Below are positions 52,756-62,700 of a stretch of DNA of 64,000 nucleotides, piece by piece. A program made the translations under genes and the position numbers. The stretch lies in assembly GCA_016795465.1 (NCBI GenBank), contig JAEUHK010000046.1, positions 84,385-148,384 on the forward strand, written 5' to 3'. The number at the start of each line of letters is the position of its first letter. Within the stretch, counting starts at the first letter, position 1. The notes below the pieces were generated by a model. The model made no database searches, was not told the DNA's origin, and saw nothing but the letters and a program-made list of their open reading frames with translations. Origin of the DNA: Verrucomicrobiaceae bacterium. Its GTDB lineage: Bacteria; Verrucomicrobiota; Verrucomicrobiia; Verrucomicrobiales; Verrucomicrobiaceae.

Positions 52756-53403
52756 ATGCTCAAGCAACTCACCCTCGCCGCGTTCGCGGCCCTCACCCTC
52801 GTCTCCTCCGCCGCTGACAACGACGGCTGGACCTCCATGTTCAACGGCAAGGACCTCACCGGCTGGAAGTCGAATGAGGAAACCCCCGGCAGCTTTTCGG
52901 TCGAAGACGGTGCCATCAAGGTCAGCAACGGCCGTGCGCATCTCTTTTACACCGGCCCAAATGGCGACGCGAAGTTCACCAGCTTCGAGTTCAAGGCCAA
53001 GGTGAAGCACATGGAAGGCAGCAACTCCGGCCTCTACATCCACACCGCCTACCAGGACAAGGGCTGGCCTGACAAAGGTTACGAGTGCCAGGTGAACAGC
53101 ACCGCGCACAAGGACCCGAAGAAGACCGGCGGCCTCTACGCGGTCAAAGACGTGCTCAACACCGCCCCTGTGGGTGACGGTGAGTGGTTCGACTACAGCA
53201 TCAAGGTCGAGGGCAAGCACATCACCATCTCCATCAATGGCAAAGTCACCACCGACTGGACCGAGCCGGAAGGCTGGGACCCCGCCACGGCGCTGAAGAA
53301 CATGCCCGGCCGCAAGCTTAGCGAAGGCACCATGGCCATCCAGGCCCACGACCCGAAGAGCGTCGTCTATTACAAGGACCTCTTCATCAAGCCGATCAAC
53401 TGA
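52756..53403 (+). CDS. DUF1080 (3-keto-disaccharide hydrolase family) exported protein
   Basis: The 215-residue protein has a signal peptide (MLKQLTLAAFAALTLVSSAA) followed by the DUF1080 pattern WTSMFNGKDLTGWKSNEE, GKxxT-type strands, GSNSGLYIHTAYQDKGWP and GYECQVNSTAHKDP. YYKDLFIKPIN ends the domain. It is presumed to act on keto-sugars or glycans in the periplasm. It precedes the eboE-like gene and the Gfo/Idh/MocA oxidoreductase on the same strand, a grouping typical of sugar catabolism in this phylum. A nested palindrome follows its stop. Confidence 0.92.
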   Translation: MLKQLTLAAFAALTLVSSAADNDGWTSMFNGKDLTGWKSNEETPGSFSVEDGAIKVSNGRAHLFYTGPNGDAKFTSFEFKAKVKHMEGSNSGLYIHTAYQDKGWPDKGYECQVNSTAHKDPKKTGGLYAVKDVLNTAPVGDGEWFDYSIKVEGKHITISINGKVTTDWTEPEGWDPATALKNMPGRKLSEGTMAIQAHDPKSVVYYKDLFIKPIN

Positions 53404-53414
53404 TCCACTGGCCC

Positions 53415-53548
53415 GGGTGTGTCGCCGGAATGATGCGGCGTACGTTGTTCACGCTTTAGCGTGTTCCCTGCGCCCAGACACGCTAAAGCGTGAACAACGT
53501 ACCTTCTTCAGTCCGCTTGGCTGGCCACATCATTCCGGCGACACACCC
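53415..53548. repeat. Nested double palindrome
   Basis: An outer pair of perfect 21-nt inverted repeats (53415-53435 and 53528-53548, reading GGGTGTGTCGCCGGAATGAT then G) encloses an inner pair of perfect 25-nt inverted repeats (53440-53464 and 53478-53502, with GTACGTTGTTCACGCTTTAG). The inner arm is itself partly palindromic (CACGCT/AGCGTG). The element lies between the DUF1080 and eboE-like genes. It carries no coding sequence and looks like a repeat or mobile palindromic unit rather than a simple terminator. Confidence 0.85.
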
Positions 53549-53641
53549 ACCGGCCCCGCCAGCCTGTTTTCATCGACGGACGCCCCTCACCGGGCGTCCG
53601 TCTTGTCTTTCCGCCATCGCTCGTTACATCCCACCCTCTCC

Positions 53642-54814
53642 ATGCGCCTCAACCACGACATCCACCTCGGCTACTGCACCAACATTCATCGCGGCGAATC
53701 GTGGGAGGAGACATGGCGTGGCCTCAAGGAGCACACGCTGAGGGTCAAAGACCGCGTGAACGGCGGCAAGCCCTACGGCATCGGCCTCCGTCTCAGCGCC
53801 CAGGCTGCGAACGAGCTCAACCAGCCCGGCAAGCTCGATGAATTCCGCCGCTGGCTCGATCAAAACGGCTGCTACGTCTTCACGATCAATGGCTTCCCCT
53901 ACGGCTCCTTTCACGGCACGCGGGTGAAGGAGCAGGTCTTCAAGCCGGACTGGTCCACGAAGGAGCGACTCGACTACACGAACCTGCTCTTCGACCTCCT
54001 GGCGAAGCTGCTGCCCGAAGGCGTGAGCGGCAGCGTGAGCACCCTGCCAGGCTCGCACAAGACCTTCAACGTCGGTTCCGACGAGCTCGCGGCCATTTTT
54101 ACGAACCTGCGCCTCTGCCGCCAGCACATCGAAAAAGTCGCCGAAGCCAGCGGTCACGATCTGCACCTGGGCCTGGAGCCTGAGCCGCTCGGTTTGTTTG
54201 AGACGAGCGGCGAGACGCTGAAGTTCTTCGGCCTGTATTTCGATCAAAACCCGCAGGATCGCGATTTCTTCAAGTTCATCGGCCTCAACTACGACACCTG
54301 CCATCTCGCCATTGAGTTCGAAGAGGCCGCGGAGGCTCTCAATCGCATCACCGGGGCCGGCATCCGTCTCAGCAAGCTGCACTTCAGCTCCGCCCTGAAG
54401 CTCCAGCCCACGCCGGAAAACATCGCCCGCCTCCGCGGCTACGATGAGCCGGTCTATTTCCATCAGGTCATCGCCAGCTACGGCCCGGACGAGCCTCTCC
54501 GCCGCTTCAAGGATCTGCCGGATGCGCTCGCCTTTGCGGGCACCAATCCGAGTGACCTCGGCCGCGAATGGCGTGTCCATTTCCACATCCCCATCCACGC
54601 CCAGCCCGCCGATGGCTTTGACAGCACCCGCGACCACCTGGACGGCGCGATGCAGTGGCTGGCCAAAAATCCGTCGAAGTGCCAGCACATCGAGATGGAG
54701 ACCTACACCTGGGAAGTGCTGCCGCAGGACATGCGCAGCGGTGATGTCGTCGATCAGCTCGTCAAAGAATACGACTGGACCCTCGCGGCGATGCGGAATT
54801 GCGGCCTCGCGTGA
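53642..54814 (+). CDS. eboE: EboE-like metabolite traffic protein (sugar isomerase-like TIM barrel)
   Basis: The 390-residue protein begins MRLNHDIHLGYCTNIHRGES and has GIGLRLSAQAANEL, FTINGFPYGSFHGTRVKEQVY-type text (here FTINGFPYGSFHGTRVKEQV), GLEPEPLGLFET and NYDTCHLAIEFEE. This matches EboE, an AP-endonuclease/xylose-isomerase-like barrel encoded in ebo clusters that move small metabolites out of the cytoplasm in cyanobacteria and others. None of the other ebo genes (A-D, F) is nearby, so the role here is uncertain. The start is the ATG at 53642, after the repeat region. Confidence 0.82.
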   Translation: MRLNHDIHLGYCTNIHRGESWEETWRGLKEHTLRVKDRVNGGKPYGIGLRLSAQAANELNQPGKLDEFRRWLDQNGCYVFTINGFPYGSFHGTRVKEQVFKPDWSTKERLDYTNLLFDLLAKLLPEGVSGSVSTLPGSHKTFNVGSDELAAIFTNLRLCRQHIEKVAEASGHDLHLGLEPEPLGLFETSGETLKFFGLYFDQNPQDRDFFKFIGLNYDTCHLAIEFEEAAEALNRITGAGIRLSKLHFSSALKLQPTPENIARLRGYDEPVYFHQVIASYGPDEPLRRFKDLPDALAFAGTNPSDLGREWRVHFHIPIHAQPADGFDSTRDHLDGAMQWLAKNPSKCQHIEMETYTWEVLPQDMRSGDVVDQLVKEYDWTLAAMRNCGLA

Positions 54815-54850
54815 GCAAGACGATGCCCCCGGCGTCGTTTTCACCTCACC

Positions 54851-56275
54851 ATGAGTTCCTCACGCACGTCACGCCGTCAGTTTCTCGCCAGCGGAGCCGC
54901 CGCCGCGGTCAGCCTCGGCTTTCCGGCCATCACACGCTCCCGCTCGCCGAATGCGAAGCTCAATCTCGTCTTCATCGGCGTGGGCGGTCGCGGCGGTGGC
55001 AATCTCTCCAGCATCAGCGGCATTCCCATGGCATTGCCAAAGAAGGGCGATGGCAAGGACGGCGCGAAGTCTCCCCCTGCCCCATCCGCCTCGGACGCTG
55101 CGGAGAACATCGTCGCGCTGTGCGATGTGAATGCGCAGAACCTCGACTTTGCCGCGAAATTCCATCCCGGCGCCCAAACCTTCCGCGACTTCCGCAAGCT
55201 CTACGACACGCTGAAGGCCAGCGAGATCGACGGCGTGGTCGTGAGCACCACCGAGCACACGCACGCCTATGCCACGCTGCCCGCGTTGCTGATGAAGAAG
55301 CCGGTTTACTGCGAAAAGCCGCTCACGCACAACGTCGCCGAGGCACGCCTCATCACGAAGGCTGCCGCGGAAGCCGGCGTGGCCACGCAGATGGGCACGC
55401 AGATTCATTCAAGCGCCAACTACCGTCGCGTCGTCGAGCTCATTCAAACCGGAGCGATCGGCAAGGTCACCGAGGCTCATGTCTGTGTCTCGCGTGCCTG
55501 GGGCCTGCAAACGAAGGAGGAGGCGGAGAAGAACAAGGACATCATCTTCGTCGATGAACGCCCGAAGGAGGCCCAGCAGCCGCCGCCCTACCTCGACTGG
55601 GACCTGTGGATCGGCCCTGCGCCGATGCGGCCTTACAACGAGGTCTATTTCCCCGGCCCCAAATGGTATCGCTGGTGGGATTTCGGCAATGGAACGATGA
55701 GCGACCTCGGCAGCCACTGGAACGATCTGCCCTTCTGGGCGCTGAAACTCGACGCGCCGCTCAGCATCGAGGCCTTTGGCCCCAAAGCACATCCCGAGAT
55801 CGCCCCTGCGAACATGCATGCCGTGTATGAGTACGGCCCGCGTGGTGACATGCCCGCCTGCAAGGTCCACTGGCACCAAGGCTCCAGCAAACCGGAGGCC
55901 TGGACAAACGATCCCGTCATCAGCAAATGGAGCAGCGGCGTCCTCTTCATCGGCGATAAAGGCATGCTCCTCTCCGACTACGGCAAGCACCTCCTGCTGC
56001 CGGAGAACCAGTTCAAAGACTTCGTCCGTCCCGCGCCCTTCATCCCCGATTCACCCGGCCATCACGTCGAGTGGCTCAACGCCATCAAGAACGGCACGCC
56101 CACCGGCAGCCCCTTCAGCTACGCCGGCCCGCTTACCGAGGCCAACCACCTCGGCAACGTCGCCCACCGTGCCGGAGGCAAAATCCTCTGGGACGCCAAG
56201 GCCATGCGCATCACGAACATGGAAACAGCGAACCAGTTCCTCTCTCGGGAACCGCGAGCGGGCTGGAAGCTTTGA
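54851..56275 (+). CDS. Tat-exported Gfo/Idh/MocA family oxidoreductase
   Basis: The 474-residue protein starts with a Tat signal ([18 protein letters not shown]), then a Rossmann NAD(P)-binding domain ([15 protein letters not shown]) with an Ala/Pro/Lys insert. [20 protein letters not shown] and [17 protein letters not shown] follow, the EKP motif supplying the catalytic Lys. Members of this exported subgroup probably act on keto-sugars or glycans, consistent with nearby DUF1080 proteins. The last 394 bp are duplicated, with mostly silent changes, at 57879-58273, after the two SUKH-like genes. Confidence 0.92.
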   Translation: MSSSRTSRRQFLASGAAAAVSLGFPAITRSRSPNAKLNLVFIGVGGRGGGNLSSISGIPMALPKKGDGKDGAKSPPAPSASDAAENIVALCDVNAQNLDFAAKFHPGAQTFRDFRKLYDTLKASEIDGVVVSTTEHTHAYATLPALLMKKPVYCEKPLTHNVAEARLITKAAAEAGVATQMGTQIHSSANYRRVVELIQTGAIGKVTEAHVCVSRAWGLQTKEEAEKNKDIIFVDERPKEAQQPPPYLDWDLWIGPAPMRPYNEVYFPGPKWYRWWDFGNGTMSDLGSHWNDLPFWALKLDAPLSIEAFGPKAHPEIAPANMHAVYEYGPRGDMPACKVHWHQGSSKPEAWTNDPVISKWSSGVLFIGDKGMLLSDYGKHLLLPENQFKDFVRPAPFIPDSPGHHVEWLNAIKNGTPTGSPFSYAGPLTEANHLGNVAHRAGGKILWDAKAMRITNMETANQFLSREPRAGWKL

Positions 56276-56406
56276 GATGATCCAAGCGGCCTTGTTTCAT
56301 GAGCCAAGTTGACGGGCGTGGATTTGAAATCAGGTCCGATCAGCCAAGCATTTGTTTCCTGCGTGCCCCATCATTGAGTGTCATTTTTTGCCAGCCTCGT
56401 TTCCCT

Positions 56407-57042
56407 ATGTTTGAATTCCTTGATAAAGCGGTGAGTGAATGCGCAGAGCGCATTTTGAAGATCGGTGGTGAAATTGTGCGCTATGAGAAAGGACCACCGG
56501 CTACAGCCGATCAAATCGATCAGGTGACCCGCAGATTTGGAGGCAACTTGCCTCCTGAGTTACTGCAACTTGGACAGTATTCAGATGAGTTCGAGTTCGT
56601 TTGGTGCCTAGAGCCCCCCGATAAGCACCCGGTGGCGGGAATATATCTTCCGAGTGGTCGTCTTTCTTGGCGCATCAGCACGATGCAACCACTCAACCCA
56701 GACGATTACGGATGGGTGGAAGAAGTGATTGCGGAGGGGGGCGAGGGCGTCTGGCACGATAAGACCATTATTGATTGCGAGTGCAATGGAGACTTCTTGG
56801 CCTACACCACAGATGCAAACCTGCTCCACCGTCCAGTTTATTGCGCAAAGGACGGCGCTGAGCCGTGTGAGCTTGTGCTTGGCGAAACCCTCGAGGATTT
56901 CTATAGGGCCTGGGCGAAGATCGGATTCTTATCCATCAACAGGTTTTACGAGTGGCCTCGCCGCACTGGATTGGATAAGTTTGACGTTGGCTATTTCCGC
57001 GAATTTGAAATGTTGCTAAGGGGTGACGCAAGCCTTGGTTAA
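56407..57042 (+). CDS. SUKH (SMI1/KNR4)-like immunity-type protein, copy 1
   Basis: The 211-residue protein is tentatively assigned to the SUKH superfamily, many of whose members neutralise toxins of contact-dependent or polymorphic systems. The pattern seen is TADQIDQVTRRFGGNLPPEL early, then GDFLAYTTDANLLHRPVYC and LGETLEDFYRAWAKIGFLS. No toxin gene is adjacent. Base composition is lower in GC than in the flanking oxidoreductase, suggesting a different history. A paralogue follows 59 bp later. The start is the ATG at 56407, matching the paralogue's MFxFLD start. Confidence 0.65.
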   Translation: MFEFLDKAVSECAERILKIGGEIVRYEKGPPATADQIDQVTRRFGGNLPPELLQLGQYSDEFEFVWCLEPPDKHPVAGIYLPSGRLSWRISTMQPLNPDDYGWVEEVIAEGGEGVWHDKTIIDCECNGDFLAYTTDANLLHRPVYCAKDGAEPCELVLGETLEDFYRAWAKIGFLSINRFYEWPRRTGLDKFDVGYFREFEMLLRGDASLG

Positions 57043-57101
57043 GCGGGGCCTGACTTTGCGAAACCCTGGCCTTCTGTGAATTTGCGGCTAATTCTGATGA
57101 T

Positions 57102-57746
57102 ATGTTTAACTTCCTTGATGATGTTGTGAGGGATTGCTCCGACCGTATTCAGTCGATTGGGGGATCGATTGTTCGTTATGACAAAGGCCCCCCGGTTGAT
57201 ACAGATGAACTTGACCGAGTGTCTCGGAAGCTTGGAGGGCGCATGCCTCCCGAACTGGTGGAACTCGGCCGGTTTGCCAAACACTTTGAATTTCGTTGGC
57301 GAATGAGTGGCGAAGAGGACCAGCCCCTACCAGGGGTCAACTATCCACATGGACGTCTCTATTGGGCCTTCAGCGGCTTCGAACCGTTAGATCCAAGAGA
57401 CTACTGGTGGGCCGAAGAGATCATCGACGGTCAGCGTGAGGGTATTTGGCATGAAAAGATTGTCATGGATTGCGCCTCTGATGGAGACTTTTTGGCTTAC
57501 ACAATAAGTCCCACTGCAACCCATGTTCCAGTGTATTGCTCAAAGGACGGCACTGAGCCGACTGAGCTTGTGCTTGGCGAAACCCTTGCAGATTTCTATC
57601 GAGCCTGGGCGAGGATCGGATTCTTATCCATCAACGAGTTTCACGCGTGGCCTCGCCGGACTGGATTGGACAAATTTGACGTTAGCTATTTCCGTGAGTT
57701 TGAAATGTTGCTAAGCGGTCACGCCGGCCATCGTGTGCTTCCCTAG
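57102..57746 (+). CDS. SUKH (SMI1/KNR4)-like immunity-type protein, copy 2
   Basis: The 214-residue paralogue of the preceding gene begins MFNFLDDVVRDCSDRI and shows DTDELDRVSRKLGGRMPPEL, GDFLAYTISPTATHVPVYC and LGETLADFYRAWARIGFLS. DNA similarity to copy 1 is weak at the 5' end but very high over the last 200 bp, pointing to gene conversion or selection on that part. It ends before a strong intrinsic terminator and then a truncated oxidoreductase fragment. The role as an immunity protein is inferred from family only. Confidence 0.65.
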   Translation: MFNFLDDVVRDCSDRIQSIGGSIVRYDKGPPVDTDELDRVSRKLGGRMPPELVELGRFAKHFEFRWRMSGEEDQPLPGVNYPHGRLYWAFSGFEPLDPRDYWWAEEIIDGQREGIWHEKIVMDCASDGDFLAYTISPTATHVPVYCSKDGTEPTELVLGETLADFYRAWARIGFLSINEFHAWPRRTGLDKFDVSYFREFEMLLSGHAGHRVLP

Positions 57747-57824
57747 CCGATTCGCCAGCAGCACCTTTCGTGGAGTGGAGCCGAACACCTTGGAGAAACG
57801 GCCCGGATTCAGGACTCCGGCTTT

Positions 57825-57853
57825 CCAGGCACTAAATGCCTGGCACCTTTTTT
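57825..57853 (+). terminator. Intrinsic terminator of the SUKH-like pair
   Basis: A perfect 7-bp stem CCAGGCA/TGCCTGG with loop CTAAA is followed by CACC and six T residues, and further T-rich sequence to 57873. It sits 79 bp after the second SUKH-like stop codon and directly before the oxidoreductase pseudogene. Confidence 0.85.
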
Positions 57854-57878
57854 GGCATCTTTTTTCTTTTTTAAGACC

Positions 57879-58273
57879 CCAGCAAACCAGAGGCCTGTAC
57901 AAACGATCCCGTCATCAGCAAGTGGAGCAGTGGCGTCCTCTTCATCGGCGACAAAGGCATGCTCCTCTCCGATTACGGCAAGCACCTCCTGCTGCCGGAA
58001 AACCAGTTCAAGGACTTCGTCCGCCCTGCGCCCTTCATTCCCGATTCACCCGGCCATCACGCCGAGTGGCTCAATGCCATCAAGAACGGCACGCCCACCG
58101 GCAGCCCCTTCAGCTATGCCGGACCGCTCACCGAGGCCAATCACCTCGGCAATGTGGCCCACCGTGCCGGTGGCAAAATCCTCTGGGACGCCAAGGAGAT
58201 GCGCATCACCAACATGGAGACCGCCAACCAGTTCCTCTCCCGCGAACCTCGCGCAGGCTGGAAGCTCGGCTGA
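57879..58273 (+). pseudogene. 3'-terminal fragment of a Gfo/Idh/MocA oxidoreductase paralogue
   Basis: This fragment encodes the last 130 or so residues of a protein almost identical to the C terminus of the oxidoreductase at 54851-56275 (for example [20 protein letters not shown]). In-frame TAA at 57872-57874 precedes it and no start or Rossmann domain exists, so it is not a working gene. Differences from the parent are about thirty, nearly all synonymous, with only W-to-C, V-to-A and A-to-E changes plus a terminal Gly. This indicates that it was once part of a selected full-length paralogue. Confidence 0.85.
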
Positions 58274-58313
58274 TGCCTTGTAACCGGGGCATTCCTGCCC
58301 CGCCCCAAGCTCA

Positions 58314-59720
58314 TCACCCCAACAACCGCGTGAAGGGATGCCCTTCATTCTGGTCGATGCGTTCGGGCAGGCCTTTGTGATTGTAGGTGAGCTTGGTGTG
58401 ATCAATGCCCATCAAATAGAGGATCGTGGCGTGGATCGAATGGACGTGGAGACGGTCTTCGACGGCGTAGAGACCGAGGTCGTCGGTGGCACCGTAGGTT
58501 TGGCCGCCTTTGACGCCGCCGCCGGCCATCCACATGGTGAAGCCGGTGGGGTTGTGGTCGCGGCCATCGCCTTGCTCGGACATCGGCGTGCGGCCGAATT
58601 CGCCGCCCCAGATGACGAGGGTCTCATCGAGCAGGCCGCGGGCCTTCAAGTCGGTGAGCAGACCGGCGATGGGTTTATCGACGGAGTTGCAGTATTTGCC
58701 GTGATTCACCTCAATGCCCTTGTGAGCATCCCACTTGCTTCCCGCGCCGCTGTAGAGTTGCACAAAGCGCACGCCGTTTTCGACGAGGCGACGCGCCAGG
58801 AGGCAGTTGCGGCCAAAAACCGCCGTCGCTTCGTTGTCCATGCCGTAGAGCTTCTTGGTCGTTTCGCTCTCCTTGCTGAGATCGACAGCATCCGGTGCCT
58901 CGGCCTGCATCTGGAAGGCGAGTTCGTAACCTTTGATGCGGGCGTCGAGCTCGGTGTTGCTCATGCGCGTGGCGTTGTAGTCGCGGTTTAAAGCACCGAG
59001 CAGGTCCAGCTTGTCGCGTTGACGCACTCGATCGACGCCTTTGGGGTTGTCGAGGAACTTGATCGGCGTGCCTTCGGAGCTGAATTCGACGCCTTGATAC
59101 ACGGCGGGCATGAAGCCATTGCCCCAGTTGCGTGCGCCGTTCACCACGGTGGCCTCGCTGTCCTTGATGACGACAAAGCCGGGCAGGTTTTGATTCGATG
59201 TGCCGAGTCCATACTGCGCCCACGCTCCGAGCGAGGGACGACCGCCGAAGACGGAGCCGGTGTTCATCGAACACACGCCACCGGCATGATTGATGCCGCT
59301 GGAGGCGCAGGAATGAATCACCGCAAGGTCATCGGCATGCTGCGCCACATGCGTGAACCAATCCGAGATCCACAGACCACCCTGGCCATGCTGCTTCCAG
59401 GTGCGTTTGCACTCCAGCAACGGCGATTTCGTCTCGCCCATCGCCGTGATCGGTGCCTTGAAGCTCGCGGGCAAAGACTGGCCGGCGAGCTTGTTGAGCA
59501 GTGGCTTGTAATCAAAGGTGTCGAGATGGCTCGGGCCGCCTTCCATGAAGAGGAAGATGACGCTCTTCGCCTTCGCCGGGCGATGCGCAACACGCAGCGG
59601 TGCCGCGCTGGCCTGCTCCTGGCCCATCAGCGCGGCCAAAGCGACCGAGCCAAAGCCGCAGCCGGCCGTTTGCAGGAAGTCGCGACGCGACGTGGGATGG
59701 TCGTAACGATTGCAGCGCAT
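58314..59720 (-). CDS. DUF1501 family Tat-exported protein
   Basis: The 468-residue protein starts with a Tat signal (SRRDFLQTAGCGFGSVALAA). DUF1501 signatures follow: VIFLFMEGGPSHLDTFDYKP, WISDWFTHVAQHADDLAVIH, GVCSMNTGSVFGGRPSLGAW and LVIWGGEFGRTPMSEQ with DGRDHNPTGFTMWMAGGG. It starts 4 bp after the stop of the cytochrome/DUF1553 gene, the conserved pairing found across Planctomycetes and Verrucomicrobia. The family is alkaline-phosphatase-like; the pair is thought to take part in glycan or sulfated-polymer breakdown, without direct proof. Confidence 0.94.
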   Translation of the reverse strand: MRCNRYDHPTSRRDFLQTAGCGFGSVALAALMGQEQASAAPLRVAHRPAKAKSVIFLFMEGGPSHLDTFDYKPLLNKLAGQSLPASFKAPITAMGETKSPLLECKRTWKQHGQGGLWISDWFTHVAQHADDLAVIHSCASSGINHAGGVCSMNTGSVFGGRPSLGAWAQYGLGTSNQNLPGFVVIKDSEATVVNGARNWGNGFMPAVYQGVEFSSEGTPIKFLDNPKGVDRVRQRDKLDLLGALNRDYNATRMSNTELDARIKGYELAFQMQAEAPDAVDLSKESETTKKLYGMDNEATAVFGRNCLLARRLVENGVRFVQLYSGAGSKWDAHKGIEVNHGKYCNSVDKPIAGLLTDLKARGLLDETLVIWGGEFGRTPMSEQGDGRDHNPTGFTMWMAGGGVKGGQTYGATDDLGLYAVEDRLHVHSIHATILYLMGIDHTKLTYNHKGLPERIDQNEGHPFTRLLG

Positions 59721-59724
59721 GGTC

Positions 59725-62700
59725 TTAGTGGAGGTAAAAGAATTCGTTCGTGTTCAGCAGCACCTGGCAGAGGTCGTTCATGGCCTGGCGGAAGGGATCG
59801 GCTTCTTCGACGCTCTTCACGTCGCTGCCGTTCCAGGCGAATTGGGAGTTCAGCGGATCAGCGGCACGCCAGACGACGAAGCCGGCGCTCCATTTTTCCG
59901 GATCGGCGCTCAAAGCTTTGTCAGCCACGTAGCCGGTCACGATGCGCACGGCTTCAATGCGGCCATCCCATTGATGCGAGGGCGCACGCTTGTTCAGGCC
60001 GCCGATGACGAGCTGTGAGGAGCCGAGGCTGAGCTTCGAGCGGATGTCCATCGGCACCACGGCGGATTGCACGGCGGCACCCGGCGTGTCGAGATCGCGC
60101 ACGGTGAAGGTCACGTTCTTGGCGGGGCAGGAAACGCGCGCGGCGATGTGATAACGGCGGCCCAGCTCGATGTGGATGTTCGAAGGCACGACTTGGTAGC
60201 CGATGTTCGAGTTCTCATCCTCGCCGACGACTTGCACGATCACGTTGCGCGGCTTGTAACGCGATTTTTCGCCAGTGACGCCGAGACTCCAGCCAAAGGC
60301 CTCCAGGCTGTCCTTTCCGCCATTCCACCGCGAGGCCAGCGTGCGCACCGAGGCATTCACATCGATGCTGTTGAGGCTGGCGACGGCTTCGACGGTGAAC
60401 TCATCGCCCTCTTTTTCGTTCGTGTTGATCAGCAGACGCTCGTGGGCGCTGTTCTCCTTGAAGGTCTCCGAGCCGTCACCTGACTCCGCGACCTCGGAAG
60501 CCTTCGCTTTCGTCGTTCCGGCCCGTTTCTTCAAAAAGCCCTCCGCCGTGGCTTTTTCCTTCGGCGTCGGCGGACGGCCCAAAACGGCCATCCAGGCATC
60601 GTCGATGCCTTCCACGCGTGAGGCGAGCTTGCGGGCACGGGCGAGCAACCAGTCGCCATTGAGCAATTGCAGCGCCTGCGTCGGCGTGGTGGTGCTCTGA
60701 CGCTCGGCGGTGCTCGCAAAGCCCGCCGGCATGTCGAGCGCGCGAAGAAGCTCGTTCGGGTTGTTGCGCTTCTTCATCGTGTAAACCGAGCGGCGTGTGC
60801 TGTTGCCATCGCCCGCAGGCCCACCGGGCGCGGCATCGAGCTCGCCGCTGACCGCGAGCAGCGCATCACGCACCTGCTCGGCATCGAGACGACGCGGATT
60901 GAAGCGCCACAGGTAGCGATTCGACGGATCGACCTTCGACGCGACCTCGTCCGGCTCCTGGCGGGCCGTTTGACGATAAGCGGCGGAGAGCATGATCTCG
61001 CGATGCAGCGGCTTCAGATGCCAGCCGCCCTTCACAAACTTCGTCGTGAGGTAATCGAGCAACTCAGGATGCGTCGGCGGCTCGCCCAGCTTTCCGAAAT
61101 CGCTCGCGGTGGCCACAATGCCGCGACCGAAGTGATACTGCCACACGCGATTCACGATCACGCGGGTCGAGAGCTGGTTGTCCGGGCGTGTGATCCACTC
61201 CGCCAGCGCCGTGCGGCGACCGGTGGAGGTCTTCGTGGCTTTGATCTTCGGCAGGCTGGTGTCGATGATCGAAAGGAAGCCCGGCTCGATCTGCTGCTCG
61301 CCTTTGCGTGTCTTGATCGCCACCGCCGGTGCCACCGGGCTCGCATCCGTCGCCACAAAGGCCTCCATCAGCGGCTTCGGCTTCAGGTGATCGAACTTTT
61401 TCAGCTCTTCCTCCAACGCCTTGTATTCCGCCTTCTGCTCGTCGGTCTTGAGACTCTTCATCGGGTCAAAGCGCTTCCGCTCCACCGTCATCTGCCGCTC
61501 GACGAGACCCGCGAGCTGCCTTTCCAGCGCATCACGCTTCTCCGCCGGCTTCCGCGTCATCACCTGCAAATCATCCGTGAAGCGAGTGAGCGCCCGCTCG
61601 ACCTTCGGTTCGAGCAACGGCTTCGTCAGTGCCTCCATTTTTGTGCGGATCTCCGCCGTCGCGGCCTCCCACTTCGCCTGCTGCTCGTTGAAGGCCTTCT
61701 TTTCCGCCGTCGTCGCCAGCGTCATGTCATCACGCCATTGCACCGGCGCCAGGAAGGCCCGCAGGCGGTAGTAGTCCTTTTGCAGGATGGGATCGAACTT
61801 GTGATTGTGGCAGTGCGCACAGCCCATGCTCAGGCCGAGGAAAAGCTCGCCCGTGGTGTCCGTCATGTCGGTGAGGATGATGTCCCACTGGCCGCGGGCA
61901 TCGCGCTGGTTCCATTCATACACCGGATGGCGAAGGAAAGCCGTGGCGATGAGCACGTTCGGATCATCCGGCGCGATCTCATCGCCCGCGAGCTGCTCTT
62001 TGACGAACTGGTTGTAAGGCTTGTCGTCGTTGAGCGACTTGATCACATAGTCGCGATACGGCCACACGCTCGGGCGATACTCGTCCGCATTGTAACCATC
62101 GCTCTCCGCATAGCGCACGAGGTCCAGCCAGTGCTGCGCCCAGCGCTCGCCATAGCGTGGCGAGGCCAGCAGCTCATCCACGAGCTTCTCATAGGCCTTC
62201 GGGTCTTTGTCGTTCACAAAGGCATCGATCTGCTCCTTCGTCGGCGGCAGGCCGTGAAGGTCAAAATACACGCGACGCGCCAGCTCATGCCGATCCGCCT
62301 CCGGCGCAGGCTTCAACTTCATCTCCGTCTGCTTCGCCGCGATGAAGCGGTCGATGTCATTGCGCACCCATTTGCCTCCCGCATCCGGCGGCGACACCTT
62401 TTTCACCGGCTGGAAGAACCAATAGTTTCGCTGCTCCTCCGTGAAGCCGCCCTCCGTCACCACCACCTTCTTCGAGCCATCCTCCGGCCACGGCGCACCG
62501 ATTTGAATCCACTTTTTGAGGATCGCGATCTCCGCGTCCGGCATCTTCCCACCGTTGTTCTTCGGCGGCATTTGGAAGTCCTCATTTGTCCAGCGAATCG
62601 CCTCCATCAGCGGCGACTTCGATGGCTGCCCAGGCACCACCGCCGGGCCCGTGTCACCGCCCGTCTTGAGGTAGCCGATGTGGTCCACGCGCAACCCGCC

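Noticed and set aside
57733..58380. Open frame of 215 codons running across the terminator and the oxidoreductase fragment
   Set aside because: It is in a different frame from the conserved oxidoreductase fragment, is rich in Arg/His/Gln and crosses an intrinsic terminator.
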